Counted from the first letter of the stretch, positions 23,665-32,832 are shown. The stretch: DNA of 64,000 nt from Sinomonas humi (GCF_000802235.1 NZ_JTDL01000123.1:47731-111730), one strand, 5' to 3'. Program-made: numbers and translations. The notes: generated by a model not told the origin, from the sequence alone.

Positions 23665-25101
23665 ATGAGCCCAGATACCCTCCGCGCAGGGGCGAGCGAA
23701 GACAGCATCGCCGAAGACCGCGGATATCGCGACAGCCTCACAAAGATCGAGCCCTACGGCATCGAGCACATCCCCGACGTCGAACGTCATGGGAAGCCGC
23801 GCTCGCAGTTCTTCCTCTGGTTCGCGGCCGGGATGAACTTTCCCATCGTCGTCCTCGGCTTCAGCGCAGCCTATTTCGGTCTGCCCTTCTGGGCGGCAGT
23901 GCTCGCCATCGTGCTCGCCGGTGTAACGTCGTCGGCCGGCATGGGCTACCTCTCATCGATGGGCGTCCGCCTCGGCGTCCCTCAGCAGATGCAGGGCCGC
24001 GGCCCGCTCGGCTTCATCGGCAACCTCTTCCCCGTCGCCTACGTCAACGTCTTCGCCGGAATCGGCTGGGCGGCGGTCACCGTGATTCTCGGCGGCAAGG
24101 CCATAGCGCTCCTCACGGGCATTCCGTTCTGGCTCTCGTCCCTCGTCCTCATGGGCATCCAGCTCGGAGTCGCCGTCATCGGCTACAACCTCATCCACTT
24201 CCTGCAGCGGATCCTCTCCTACGTCCTCGTCGTCGGATTCCTGTTCATCACCGCCGTGAGCGCCGTGAACGGCCGCATCGTGAACGACGTCAACACCGCG
24301 GCGAAGGGCTTCGACGGGGTCGGCGGATGGATCATCTTCTTCGGCTGGTTCTTCTCGTTCATCGTGGCGTGGATGCCCTTCGCCTCCGACTACTCCCGTT
24401 ACCTCCCGAACACTCCAGGGAACCGGCGGGGCGCGGGCTGGGCGACCATGCTGGGCAACGCGGTCACGATGATCTGGATGGGCGTCCTCGGCACGATCCT
24501 CGGCTCGACGGCGACGGCCTCGGACAGCATCGGAGCCCTCAAGGAGCTCATGGGGCCCTGGGCCCCCATCGGCCTTTGCATTGTCGCCCTTTCCTCGTTC
24601 ACCCAGAACTTCCTGAATGTCTACGGCGGAGCGATCTCCATCCAGACCATGGGTATTCCGGTGAAGCGGCACACGGGCGTTATCTTCATCTGCATCGCCT
24701 CTTATCTCGTCGCCCTTTGGGGCCAAGCGGGCTTCAACGAAGGCTTCACCGCGTTCCTGAACCTGACCGCCTACTGCATCGCGCCGTACGTCGCGGTCCT
24801 CGTGTGCGACTTCCTCTTCGGCGGCCGCCGCACTGAGCGAGGCCTGCGAGAGCTCTTCGACAAGAAGCGAAAGTTCGAATGGGGCTTCGTGGCGTGGGCC
24901 GCGGGAGTCGTCCTCTCCTCGCCGTTCTGGATGTCCTCGATCTACACCGGTCCAATCGCCAAGGCGTTCCCCCAGATCGGCGACCTCTCCTACTACGTCG
25001 GGGCCGTCGTCGCCGGCCTCGTATGGTTCGCCACCTACCGGCTCCGGCGCCTCTCGGGTCGCGAGATGCTCGATCGCGCCCCTGCTGCGCAAACGCTCTG
25101 A
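23665..25101 (+). CDS. NCS1 family permease (nucleobase/hydantoin/allantoin type)
   Basis: This 478-aa membrane protein has about 12 helices and the NCS1 signatures: a hydrophilic N terminus with IEPYGIEHIPDVERHGKPRS, then FFLWFAAGMNFPIVVLGFSA, GRGPLGFIGN and WMPFASDYSRYLP. The family imports purines, pyrimidines, hydantoins, allantoin and related N-heterocycles with H+ or Na+. ATG 23665 follows AGGA; the GTG at 23629 is unlikely because it would place the palindrome inside the coding region. It is the clearest pointer to a heterocyclic substrate for the cluster. Confidence 0.92.
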   Translation: MSPDTLRAGASEDSIAEDRGYRDSLTKIEPYGIEHIPDVERHGKPRSQFFLWFAAGMNFPIVVLGFSAAYFGLPFWAAVLAIVLAGVTSSAGMGYLSSMGVRLGVPQQMQGRGPLGFIGNLFPVAYVNVFAGIGWAAVTVILGGKAIALLTGIPFWLSSLVLMGIQLGVAVIGYNLIHFLQRILSYVLVVGFLFITAVSAVNGRIVNDVNTAAKGFDGVGGWIIFFGWFFSFIVAWMPFASDYSRYLPNTPGNRRGAGWATMLGNAVTMIWMGVLGTILGSTATASDSIGALKELMGPWAPIGLCIVALSSFTQNFLNVYGGAISIQTMGIPVKRHTGVIFICIASYLVALWGQAGFNEGFTAFLNLTAYCIAPYVAVLVCDFLFGGRRTERGLRELFDKKRKFEWGFVAWAAGVVLSSPFWMSSIYTGPIAKAFPQIGDLSYYVGAVVAGLVWFATYRLRRLSGREMLDRAPAAQTL

Positions 25102-25138
25102 CACGACTTTCCGTAAAACTACGACCTTCCTTAAAACG

Positions 25139-25187
25139 TTGCGCCGTCACTTCTGCGGGCTTTCACCCTGCAGAAGTGACGGCGCAA
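25139..25187. terminator. long perfect hairpin, terminator or REP-like element
   Basis: An 18-bp perfect stem (25139-25156 with 25170-25187, beginning TTGCGCCGTCACTTCTGC) closes a 13-nt loop that can itself pair GGG with CCC. It lies between the convergent permease and aldo/keto reductase genes. It lacks a clear U-tract, so it may also be a dispersed palindromic element. Confidence 0.6.
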
Positions 25188-25234
25188 GCGTCGGGGGAGG
25201 GACGTAGGGGGAGGGGAAGACGACCCGAAGCGGA

Positions 25235-26089
25235 TTAGGCGAAGTCGCTGACCGCGGGGTCGGCTCCGATGCGGCCGGCCGCGCCCTTGTCGAGCGCGGC
25301 GATCGCCGCGAGGTCCTCCGAGTCGAGGCGGACGTTCAGCGAGGCCCAGTTCTGCGCGATGCGCTCCTTCGTGACCGACTTGGGGATCACGACGTTCCCG
25401 AGGGCGAGGTGCCAGGCGAGCACGACCTGCGGGATGCTCGCGTCGTGCTTGTCCGCGATCGCCTTGAGCGCCGGGTCGGCCAGGAGGTCCTTGCCCTGCC
25501 CGAGCGGAGACCACGACTCGTGGAGGATTCCGCTGGAAGATTCGAATGCGCGCAGCTCGCCCTGCGGGAAGTAGGGGTGTGTCTCGACCTGGTTGATAAC
25601 TGGCAGGACCCCGCTCTCGCGTTCGATCTCCTGGATCGCCTCAACGGTGAAGTTCGAGACGCCGATGGAGCGGACCCGTCCCGAGGCCTGGAGCTTGACC
25701 AGCTCCTGCCACGTCTCCACGTACAGGCCCCGCTTGGGCTGGAGCCAGTGGATCAGGTAGAGGTCGACGTAATCGAGGCCGAGCTTGTCCAGCGAAGCCT
25801 CGAATGCCGGGACAACATTCCCGGCGCCCTGATCCGCGTTCCAGAGCTTGGTGGTGATGAACAGGTCCTCGCGGGGCAGGCCCGAGGAGGCGATCGCGCG
25901 CCCCACGCCCGCCTCGTTGCCGTAGATCGCGGCGGTATCGATGTGGCGGTAACCGACCTCGAACGCCTCGCCGACCACGCGCTCAGCGACCTCGTCCTCG
26001 ACCTGCCAAACGCCGTAGCCCAGCTGCGGGATCTTGTTGCCGTCGTGGAAAGTGAGCACAGGGGATGTCAGTGAATCAGTAGAAGCCAT
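25235..26089 (-). CDS. aldo/keto reductase (2,5-diketogluconate reductase type)
   Basis: This 284-aa NADPH-dependent TIM-barrel enzyme carries the AKR tetrad: Asp and Tyr in DTAAIYGNE, Lys in TTKLWNAD and His in LIHWLQP. It also has the signature GVSNFTVEAIQEI and the cofactor segment IPKSVTKERI. It begins MASTDSLTSPVLTFHDG at ATG 26089. It is separate from the GH3 gene upstream, with its own promoter region containing CGAAA...TTTCG elements. It probably reduces a sugar-derived or general carbonyl compound. Confidence 0.9.
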   Translation of the reverse strand: MASTDSLTSPVLTFHDGNKIPQLGYGVWQVEDEVAERVVGEAFEVGYRHIDTAAIYGNEAGVGRAIASSGLPREDLFITTKLWNADQGAGNVVPAFEASLDKLGLDYVDLYLIHWLQPKRGLYVETWQELVKLQASGRVRSIGVSNFTVEAIQEIERESGVLPVINQVETHPYFPQGELRAFESSSGILHESWSPLGQGKDLLADPALKAIADKHDASIPQVVLAWHLALGNVVIPKSVTKERIAQNWASLNVRLDSEDLAAIAALDKGAAGRIGADPAVSDFA

Positions 26090-26131
26090 GGCTCCATCCT
26101 TCCATTCGAGCTATGCGCGAACAAACGGTAG

Positions 26132-26144
26132 CGAAAAACTTTCG
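26132..26144. promoter_or_regulatory. LacI-type half-palindrome CGAAA-N3-TTTCG
   Basis: CGAAA and TTTCG are separated by 3 bp, about 45 bp upstream of the aldo/keto reductase start. A looser pair CGAAAT...ATTTCG lies at about 26192-26210. Similar sites occur in front of other operons of this region, with a 2-bp centre. Confidence 0.4.
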
Positions 26145-26224
26145 AAGGAACTTCCCTTGATCTTCCTCCCCTCGGGAAGGCTCTTCGACCTTCGAAATTT
26201 GAAACATTTCGGACTCAAACACCT

Positions 26225-28600
26225 TCACTTTCGGGCGCTACTCCTTGAGACAGTGCAAACCGGGTGCAGGGCGCGAGTGTGATCCACTGCCCGGGTCGGG
26301 CCGGTCAGTGTCACCGTATGGGTGAGTGCCATATCCGCACTGGAGCGGCCCAGCCCGAGGACGATCTCACCGGATTCAACGATCCGCCGCCCGTCACGCC
26401 CCGTGAACGAGCCCAGCTCGGCCGGTACCTCGAATGTGAGGAGCGCTTCTTCGGAAGGATCCAGCTCGATCCGCTGGTAGCCGATCAGGCGCTGGAGGGG
26501 GCGCACGACCGACGCGACGGGGTCATGCAGGTACAGCTGGACGACGTCCGACCCGCTCCGGGTGCCCACGTTCCGGATGCGCACCGTGAGCCGCACCATT
26601 CCGTCGGTCGAAATGCTGTCAGCATCCGCCTCGAGATCGCTCCACTCGAAACTCGTGTAGCCGAGTCCGTGCCCGAACGCGAAGGCGGGGGTTGGATCGA
26701 TGTTCGAGACGGAGGTCTTGCGTCCCAGAGCGGGCGCGAGATAGGTGGAGGGCTGGGCGTCGGGACGGCGCGGAATGCTGACGGGGAGCCGTCCCGAAGG
26801 ATTGACCCTTCCGCTCAGGACGCCGGCCACGGCGCCCGTTCCCTCCTCACCCGGGAAGAAGGCCTGGACGATCGCTCCGGCGGCAGAGCACGTCTCCCCA
26901 CCGAGCGCGTACGGTCGCCCCGAGAGAAGCACGACGACGGCGGGCGTCCCCGTTGCGAGGACCCGCTCCAGGAGCGCTTGCTGAGCCCCGGGCAGGGCCA
27001 GCGAACCAGCATCACAGCCCTCCCCACTGGTTCCCCTGCCGAAGAGGCCAGCTCGGTCACCGAGGGCGAGGATGACGAGATCTGCGTCAGAGGCGGCCTG
27101 GTCGGCATCCGCGAACTCATCGGTCTCGCCCCCGTCGATGCTCGTGCCGCGGACGAAGCTGATCTCGCTCGCCGGGAACTCCTCCTTGAGGGATTCGAGA
27201 AGGGTAGGCAGGCGCAGTCCGAGGGGCGTCTCCGGGTGCTGCGCCCCGACGTGGGCGGGGAAGGAGTAGCAGCCGAGGACGGCCATCGGGTCGTCTGCGG
27301 TCGGGCCGACCACCGCGACGCGCTTCGGGGCTGTCAGCGGAAGGGTTCCGTCATTGGAGAGCAGGACCACGGCCTGTTCAGCCAGTTCTCGCGCGAGCGC
27401 GCGGTTCCGAGAGCTGTCCAGATCGATGGTCTCCCGGAGAGCGGATGGGTCGGAGAGGTCAGTGCCTTCCAGCGCCTGCGGGACCGGCGACCACTTCGGG
27501 TCAAGCATGCCGAGCTGGATCTTCTGGGTGAGCACCCGCTTGAGAGCCCTATCGAGGAGCTCTTCCTTGATCCGGCCCTCCCGCACGCCCTGTATGAGAG
27601 GTGCACCGTACGCCTTGACGGTCGGGAGTTCCACGTCGACTCCCGCCGTCAGGGCCTGTTCCGCGGCCTCCTCCCACGTGGCGGCGATAGCGTGCAGCGT
27701 CCGGAGGAACGCGATCCCGAAGTAGTCGGCGACGACCGTCCCTTCGAAGCCCCAAGTATCACGAAGCAGCCCCGTGAGAAGCTCCTGGTCAGCAGCGGAG
27801 GGCACGCCGTCGATATCGGTGTAGGCGTGCATGACGGACCGGACGCCGGACTCCCGGACCGCCATTTCGAACGGCGGCAGCAGGACGTCGGCCAGTTCGC
27901 GACGCCCAATCGAGACGGGCGCGAGATTACGCGCCGCCTTCGACCCCGAGTAGCCGACGAAGTGCTTGAGGGTGGCGACGATGCCGGCGCTCTCGAGCCC
28001 TTTGATGTAGGCGGTGGCAATGCTGCCGACAAGGTACGGATCCTCGCCGATGGTCTCCTCGACACGGCCCCACCGCGGATCCCGGACTACGTCGAGGACG
28101 GGGGCGAGCCCTTGGTGGACGCCAACCGAACGCATGTCGTGGCCGATGCTCGAGCTCATCTGCTGAACGAGGCTCGGGTTGAACGTGGCACCCCACGAGA
28201 GCGGCACCGGATACGCCGTCGCACCCCAAGTCGCAAAACCCGCAAGGCACTCCTCATGGGCGAGGGCGGGAATCCCGAACCGGTTTTCGGCCATGATCCG
28301 CTGCTGCGTCCGCATGAGCGACAGTGCGCCGAGCGCCGGGTCCACGGGAGCAGTCCCGAACGGCCGCGTGAGCTGCCCGAGTCCGGAGGGCAGGAGCTCA
28401 TCGAAGTCGACTCCCTCCTCCATCTCATGCTGGTGGGGAGCGACCTCGCCGCCCTGGTCGGAGGCCCCGACCCATACTCCGTAGAGCTGGGCCACCTTTT
28501 CCTCGATGGTGAGTTCGGCGATCAATGCGGCCGCGCGTTCCTCGGCAGGCCGAGCCGGGTCGCTCCAAGGGCCCGCGAGGGCAGTACTTGAAGAGGACAT
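26225..28600 (-). CDS. glycoside hydrolase family 3 (beta-glucosidase/xylosidase)
   Basis: This 791-aa enzyme cleaves terminal beta-linked sugars. It has the (beta/alpha)8 domain with KHFVGYSGSKAARN and the nucleophile aspartate in VVADYFGIAF, the second alpha/beta domain, and a C-terminal fibronectin III-like domain (LTVRIRNVGTRSGSDVVQLY). No signal peptide is present, so it acts on imported glycosides. ATG 28600 (MSSSSTALAG) follows GGAAGGAAG; the frame continues upstream without homology. It is the last gene of the operon headed by the ABC binding protein. Confidence 0.92.
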   Translation of the reverse strand: MSSSSTALAGPWSDPARPAEERAAALIAELTIEEKVAQLYGVWVGASDQGGEVAPHQHEMEEGVDFDELLPSGLGQLTRPFGTAPVDPALGALSLMRTQQRIMAENRFGIPALAHEECLAGFATWGATAYPVPLSWGATFNPSLVQQMSSSIGHDMRSVGVHQGLAPVLDVVRDPRWGRVEETIGEDPYLVGSIATAYIKGLESAGIVATLKHFVGYSGSKAARNLAPVSIGRRELADVLLPPFEMAVRESGVRSVMHAYTDIDGVPSAADQELLTGLLRDTWGFEGTVVADYFGIAFLRTLHAIAATWEEAAEQALTAGVDVELPTVKAYGAPLIQGVREGRIKEELLDRALKRVLTQKIQLGMLDPKWSPVPQALEGTDLSDPSALRETIDLDSSRNRALARELAEQAVVLLSNDGTLPLTAPKRVAVVGPTADDPMAVLGCYSFPAHVGAQHPETPLGLRLPTLLESLKEEFPASEISFVRGTSIDGGETDEFADADQAASDADLVILALGDRAGLFGRGTSGEGCDAGSLALPGAQQALLERVLATGTPAVVVLLSGRPYALGGETCSAAGAIVQAFFPGEEGTGAVAGVLSGRVNPSGRLPVSIPRRPDAQPSTYLAPALGRKTSVSNIDPTPAFAFGHGLGYTSFEWSDLEADADSISTDGMVRLTVRIRNVGTRSGSDVVQLYLHDPVASVVRPLQRLIGYQRIELDPSEEALLTFEVPAELGSFTGRDGRRIVESGEIVLGLGRSSADMALTHTVTLTGPTRAVDHTRALHPVCTVSRSSARK

Positions 28601-28622
28601 GAATGCTTCCTTCCGAGGGCGT

Positions 28623-29639
28623 TTATCGAATTCCTGCCATCGCATAGATCGCGTCGATGGCTTCCATATTGCGAACGTAGTCCAGGCCTTCCGTCGCGAG
28701 CGTCTTCCGCGAACGCAGGCCTTCAATCACTGCCGCGAGTTGATGGTCGTAGGTATCCAGGCCGGCGACCGTCGAAATGTGGGTGACGCCGTCACGTTCA
28801 ACGCGAATCGAATGCCCACGAGCAGGGAAGACGAGGTTTTCGACGCGCAACGTTCCCCTTTCGCAGACAACAGTGAGGCTCGATTCGAGTCTGACGTCGG
28901 GTTCCATGCTCGCGCTCACGACGCCGTGGACGGCGTCGTCGTGGACCGCCCCGTCGGGCACCCCGCCGTCGTGCATGCCGCCGTCGAACTCAACAAGCGC
29001 CTCAATCCACACGTCCGCTCCCAGACGGTTCAGTCCTGCAGTTGTGTGGGTGACCCGGGGCTCGCCGAACAGGGTCCGCACCCAGTGCACCGGATAGCAG
29101 CCGAGATCCATGAGCGCCCCGCCACCGAGTTCGGGAACATGGCGGATCGACGCCGGATCGAACGGGTTCGCGCCATTGAATGTTGCCTTGACCGAAATCG
29201 GCGAGCCGAGCGTACGGGATTCGAGAAAGTCGCGGATCCACGCCTGAAGGGGGTGGTAGTAGTCGTGGAAGGCCTCGATTGCCCTTTGGCCTGTTCGTTC
29301 TGCTGCGGCCAGGACAGCCTTTGCCTCCGACGCATTCATTGCCATCGGCTTCTCGCAGAGAACGTCCTTTCCGGCTTCGAGGGCCGCAATTGTCCAGCGC
29401 GCATGCTCTGAAGGTGCCAGCGCGATGTAGACGAGCTCGATCGAATCGTCGGCAAGGAGATCTTCGTACCGGGAGTAAGCGGTGGGAATTCCGTGCCGCT
29501 CGGCGAATTCAGGCGCACGACGCCGGGAGGCCACGGCCACGAGCTCGACGTCGTTCCGTCGTCGTGCGGGATTGATCATCGCGGCAGGGGCGATGCCGGC
29601 GGCACCCAACAGGCCGACCCGCAGAGATGTGCCCTCCAT
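28623..29639 (-). CDS. Gfo/Idh/MocA family oxidoreductase
   Basis: This 338-aa NAD(P)-dependent sugar or inositol dehydrogenase has a Rossmann N terminus (VGLLGAAGIAP) and the family motif CEKPMA near residue 95. The C-terminal half is the substrate-binding sheet domain (GGGALMDLGCYPVHWVRTLF). Its start overlaps the preceding gene by 1 nt (TGATG). With the epimerase and aldo/keto reductase upstream it probably modifies the released sugar. The exact substrate cannot be told. Confidence 0.9.
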   Translation of the reverse strand: MEGTSLRVGLLGAAGIAPAAMINPARRRNDVELVAVASRRRAPEFAERHGIPTAYSRYEDLLADDSIELVYIALAPSEHARWTIAALEAGKDVLCEKPMAMNASEAKAVLAAAERTGQRAIEAFHDYYHPLQAWIRDFLESRTLGSPISVKATFNGANPFDPASIRHVPELGGGALMDLGCYPVHWVRTLFGEPRVTHTTAGLNRLGADVWIEALVEFDGGMHDGGVPDGAVHDDAVHGVVSASMEPDVRLESSLTVVCERGTLRVENLVFPARGHSIRVERDGVTHISTVAGLDTYDHQLAAVIEGLRSRKTLATEGLDYVRNMEAIDAIYAMAGIR

Positions 29640-30586
29640 CAGTCCAACCAGAAATCGCTCGGCGGAACCATCGTCTCAAGCTCGGCCCACAGCCCTTCCG
29701 GAATCTCCAGGCCCGCGTACTCGAGGGTCTGGTCGACCCGCTCTGGAGACGAGACGCCAACCACGGTCGCGTCGATGAACGGCGCACGGAGGGAGAACTG
29801 CAGCGCGGCCGCCGGGAGCGGGACCTCGTGCCGAGCGCAGGCCGCGGCCATGGCTCGGGCGGCGTCGGCAATGCGCTCGTCGCGCTCGCCGTAGCCGTAT
29901 TTGCTCTGCACGTCGGGACCCTTCGCGAGCATGCCCCCGCCGAAGGGAGCAGCATTGACGACGCCGATGCCGCGCTGGCGTGCGGTGGCGAACAAGGACT
30001 GTGCCGATCGGTCCAACAGGGTGTAGCGGTTGTGGCTGAGCAGGGCGTCGAACTTGCCCGTCTCAAGGTACTGCGCGAGCAGCCGTACAGGACCCCCTGC
30101 CACACCGATGTAGTCGACCCTTCCCTCGTCACGCAGCCGAACGAGGGCCTCGACAGCGCCGCCGGGCGCGACGGCCTCCTCGAAGGAGATCCGCTCGGGG
30201 TCGTGCAGGTAGAGCAGCGGCACCCGGTCGACCCCGAGCCGCTCGAGGCTCTCCTCATAGGAGGCAAGAACCCGCTTGCCCGAGAAATCGCCCGTGACCG
30301 GGTCTGGGTCGACTTTCGTCGCAAGCACGACGTCGGCCGGGAGGCCTCCGCGTGCGGCGAGCGCGAGGCCGATCCGCTTCTCGGCCTCCCCGTGCTCGCC
30401 ATAGCCGTTCGAGGTGTCGATGAAGCGAATCGGGCTGTCGAGGACGGCCTCTATGGTCGCTACTGCGCGCTCGTCGCTCACGTCGTAGCCGTAGAGCCGC
30501 GGCATGCTGGCCAGCGGGCTTGTGCCCACGCAGAGGGGGGTGACCTCGAGGCCGGTGGAGCCCAGGGGCCGGGGGGTCATGGTCAC
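29639..30586 (-). CDS. aldo/keto reductase (D-threo-aldose/L-fucose dehydrogenase type)
   Basis: This 315-aa protein starts MTMTPRPLGSTGLEVTPLCV, typical of aldose 1-dehydrogenase-like AKRs. The catalytic residues appear in FIDTSNGYGEHGEAEKRIG (Asp, Tyr), ATKVDPD (Lys) and YLHDPE (His). Members oxidise aldoses such as L-fucose or D-arabinose to lactones. It overlaps the epimerase gene by 4 nt and the Gfo gene by 1 nt, so it is firmly within the operon. Confidence 0.88.
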   Translation of the reverse strand: MTMTPRPLGSTGLEVTPLCVGTSPLASMPRLYGYDVSDERAVATIEAVLDSPIRFIDTSNGYGEHGEAEKRIGLALAARGGLPADVVLATKVDPDPVTGDFSGKRVLASYEESLERLGVDRVPLLYLHDPERISFEEAVAPGGAVEALVRLRDEGRVDYIGVAGGPVRLLAQYLETGKFDALLSHNRYTLLDRSAQSLFATARQRGIGVVNAAPFGGGMLAKGPDVQSKYGYGERDERIADAARAMAAACARHEVPLPAAALQFSLRAPFIDATVVGVSSPERVDQTLEYAGLEIPEGLWAELETMVPPSDFWLD

Positions 30587-31650
30587 GAGGCGTCCTCCGC
30601 GAGTGCCGGGGCGCGGTCGGCGAACGCCTGGTGGGCGGCGTGGTAGGCGTCGACGACGCGATCGAGGATGGCCTCAGTCGCGGCGTCACCCTTTGCGGTT
30701 TCGGGGTGAGCGTCGCGCCATTCGAGCATCCGCCTTACCGCCCGCTCGAACGTGAGCCGCGGGGCGTAGCCCGGCACGAAGCGACGGATCTTCGAGTTGT
30801 CGAAGACCGCCGAATGGCCTAGATCCCCGATGAACTCGCCGGACCAGAACCACTCGGGTGCTACGACCGGATAGAGCTCGCTGGCCACGTGCACGAGGCG
30901 AGGTTCAACCCCGAGGGCCGTGGCGAACAGGGTGTAGATCTGATCCCACGTGAGGACGTCGTCGCCTGTGATGTGGAACGTCTCTCCGATCGCCCGCTCG
31001 CTGCCGAGCAGCCCGACGAGGCCCTGTGCGAAGTCCTCAGCGTGGGTGAGCGTCCAGAGCGAAGTCCCGTCGCCATGGACCGGGATCTCGGCACCGCGGG
31101 CGATGCGGTCGATGACTGTCCAGCCGCCGGGCAAAGGCGGGTTCGCGTCGTCGTACGTGTGGGAGGGACGGATCACGGTGACGGGGAAGCCCTGCTCGCG
31201 GTACGCGCGGGCGAGCGCGAGCTCGGCCCGCCATTTCGCGGTCGCGTACGGGAGGGGTGGGTTCGGTCCGACCGGCGTCGATTCCGTGATCGGCGTGACG
31301 AGTACCGGTTTGGCGTAGATCGAGCCCGAGCTGATGTGGACGTACTGCCGGGTGCGGCCGGAGAACAGCGAGACCCAGCGCGCGACGTCGTCCTCGTCGT
31401 AGGAGAGGAAGTTGACGACGGCGTCGAAGGTGCGGTCTCCGAGGGCTCCCCTGACGGAATCGCTGTCCGTCACGTCGCCCGTGAGCTGCTCCACTTCGGA
31501 TGGCAGCGAGCGGCCCGCCCTGTTGGCGCCTCGGTTGAGCACGGTGACAGCCATGCCGTGGGCCGCGGCGAGCCGCACGGATGAGGCGCTGATGGTCCCG
31601 GTGCCGCCAAGGAACAGCACCCTGAGGGGTGCCGCGTCGTACTGAAGCAT
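30583..31650 (-). CDS. NAD-dependent epimerase/dehydratase family protein
   Basis: This 355-aa extended SDR has the cofactor motif FLGGTGTISASSV and the catalytic pair in YATAKW. Its fold resembles sugar-nucleotide epimerases, but the context is sugar catabolism, so the substrate is uncertain. I prefer ATG 31650, with AAGGAAG 8 nt upstream, to the GTG at 31668, which overlaps the tautomerase stop. It lies between the tautomerase and aldose dehydrogenase genes. Confidence 0.85.
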   Translation of the reverse strand: MLQYDAAPLRVLFLGGTGTISASSVRLAAAHGMAVTVLNRGANRAGRSLPSEVEQLTGDVTDSDSVRGALGDRTFDAVVNFLSYDEDDVARWVSLFSGRTRQYVHISSGSIYAKPVLVTPITESTPVGPNPPLPYATAKWRAELALARAYREQGFPVTVIRPSHTYDDANPPLPGGWTVIDRIARGAEIPVHGDGTSLWTLTHAEDFAQGLVGLLGSERAIGETFHITGDDVLTWDQIYTLFATALGVEPRLVHVASELYPVVAPEWFWSGEFIGDLGHSAVFDNSKIRRFVPGYAPRLTFERAVRRMLEWRDAHPETAKGDAATEAILDRVVDAYHAAHQAFADRAPALAEDAS

Positions 31651-31664
31651 CTGATCTTCTTCCT

Positions 31665-32021
31665 TCACTTGCCTGCGTACCAGTCTTCGAAGCCGTTCTC
31701 GACGAGCGAGATGAGCACATCCTCCGCCCGAACACCCAGAGGCGCGAGCTTGGCGACCACCGTTTCGAAGAATTTGCGCTTCACGGCGACGGGATACATG
31801 TGCACTGCCGTGACTTGAATGAGCAGGAGGCTCCGCCGGTCGACGCCGTTGTACCCGGGATCGAACTTGAGCTCGCCTTCCGCGTGGGGCCGGAAGACTT
31901 GGAAACGGTCGTCGGCAGGGATCCCGAGCGCCTCGATCTGGGCGTCGTGGATCGCGGACGAGATGGCCTCGTGGGAACTTTCGTAGAGCCCGCGCTCGAG
32001 GTCGACCTGAATTAGTGGCAT
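31665..32021 (-). CDS. tautomerase superfamily protein, 118 aa
   Basis: The product starts MPLIQVDLERGLYESSHEAI, giving an N-terminal catalytic proline after Met removal. At 118 aa it belongs to the longer tautomerase group (two beta-alpha-beta units) rather than the 62-aa 4-oxalocrotonate type. Conserved features include VTAVHMYPVAVKRKF and a C-terminal WYAGK. It lies between the ABC permease and epimerase genes, an unusual place for this enzyme; it may isomerise an open-chain keto sugar or enol acid. Confidence 0.82.
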   Translation of the reverse strand: MPLIQVDLERGLYESSHEAISSAIHDAQIEALGIPADDRFQVFRPHAEGELKFDPGYNGVDRRSLLLIQVTAVHMYPVAVKRKFFETVVAKLAPLGVRAEDVLISLVENGFEDWYAGK

Positions 32022-32040
32022 TCGTTCTCCTAGGAGTTGA

Positions 32041-32832
32041 TCACTTGATAGCGCCGGCCGAAAGGCCGCGCTCGAACAGGCCCTGAAGGCACAGGTACGC
32101 GACGATCTCGGGGATCGCGGTCAGGACCGCGGACGCAAGGATCTTCGTCTGGTCGTTGCTGAACTCGCCCACGAAGAACTGGGGGACCAGGGTGATGGTC
32201 TGCATGTCCTGCGACTGGAGGAAGACAAGCGGCATCAGGTAGTCGTTCCAAGCCCCGATGAGCGTGAAGATCAGCACTGCGGCGGCGATCGGCCTGGTCA
32301 GCGGGATGACCAGGTGGATGAAGCCGCGGAAGGAATTGGCGCCGTCGACCCGAGCCGCCTCGAACATCTCGTCCGGAAGCCCGTGGATGAAGTTGCGCGT
32401 CAGGAGCACGGCAAATGGCACCTGCAGCGCGGCCAAGGGCAGGATCACTGCCCAATAGGTGTTGAACAGCCCGACGGCCTGAGTCGTGGTGAAGAGCGGC
32501 GTCAGGAGCACGACCTCGGGCAGGGTGAGGCACGCGAGGAGCATCCAGAAGTAGACCTCGCGGAAGCGGATGTGCAGCTTCGCGAAGCCGTAGGCCGCAA
32601 GCATGGTGACGACATACACGAGCACGATGACCCCGGCCGCGATGAGCGCGCTGTTGAGGAAGAAGCGGAAGAAGCCGGGCACTTGGAGGACGTCGCGGTA
32701 GTTGGCCCAGCCGTCTCCGGCGAGCGAGCCTTGCACCATCGCGATGAGGGGGAACAGGTAGGGCAGTACCAGGAGCGTTGCGATGAGCTGCAGGAGCCCC
32801 TTGGCCCACCATCTGCGAACTTCGAACATCAC
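32041..32832 (-). CDS. carbohydrate ABC transporter permease (MalG type)
   Basis: This 263-aa membrane protein has six helices and the ATPase-contacting loop EAARVDGANSFRGF. It is the second permease of a CUT1-type importer for oligosaccharides. GTG 32832 overlaps the stop codon of the MalF-type gene; an in-frame ATG lies one codon later. No ATP-binding gene follows, so a shared MsiK-type ATPase elsewhere would be needed. Confidence 0.92.
   Translation of the reverse strand: MMFEVRRWWAKGLLQLIATLLVLPYLFPLIAMVQGSLAGDGWANYRDVLQVPGFFRFFLNSALIAAGVIVLVYVVTMLAAYGFAKLHIRFREVYFWMLLACLTLPEVVLLTPLFTTTQAVGLFNTYWAVILPLAALQVPFAVLLTRNFIHGLPDEMFEAARVDGANSFRGFIHLVIPLTRPIAAAVLIFTLIGAWNDYLMPLVFLQSQDMQTITLVPQFFVGEFSNDQTKILASAVLTAIPEIVAYLCLQGLFERGLSAGAIK

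Noticed and set aside
23953..25104. 383-codon minus-strand frame opposite the NCS1 permease
   Set aside because: Extremely Asp/Glu/Arg-rich shadow; the permease is unmistakable on the plus strand.
26264..28591. 775-codon plus-strand frame opposite the GH3 gene
   Set aside because: Antisense to a well-supported GH3 enzyme; no recognisable domain or ribosome binding site.
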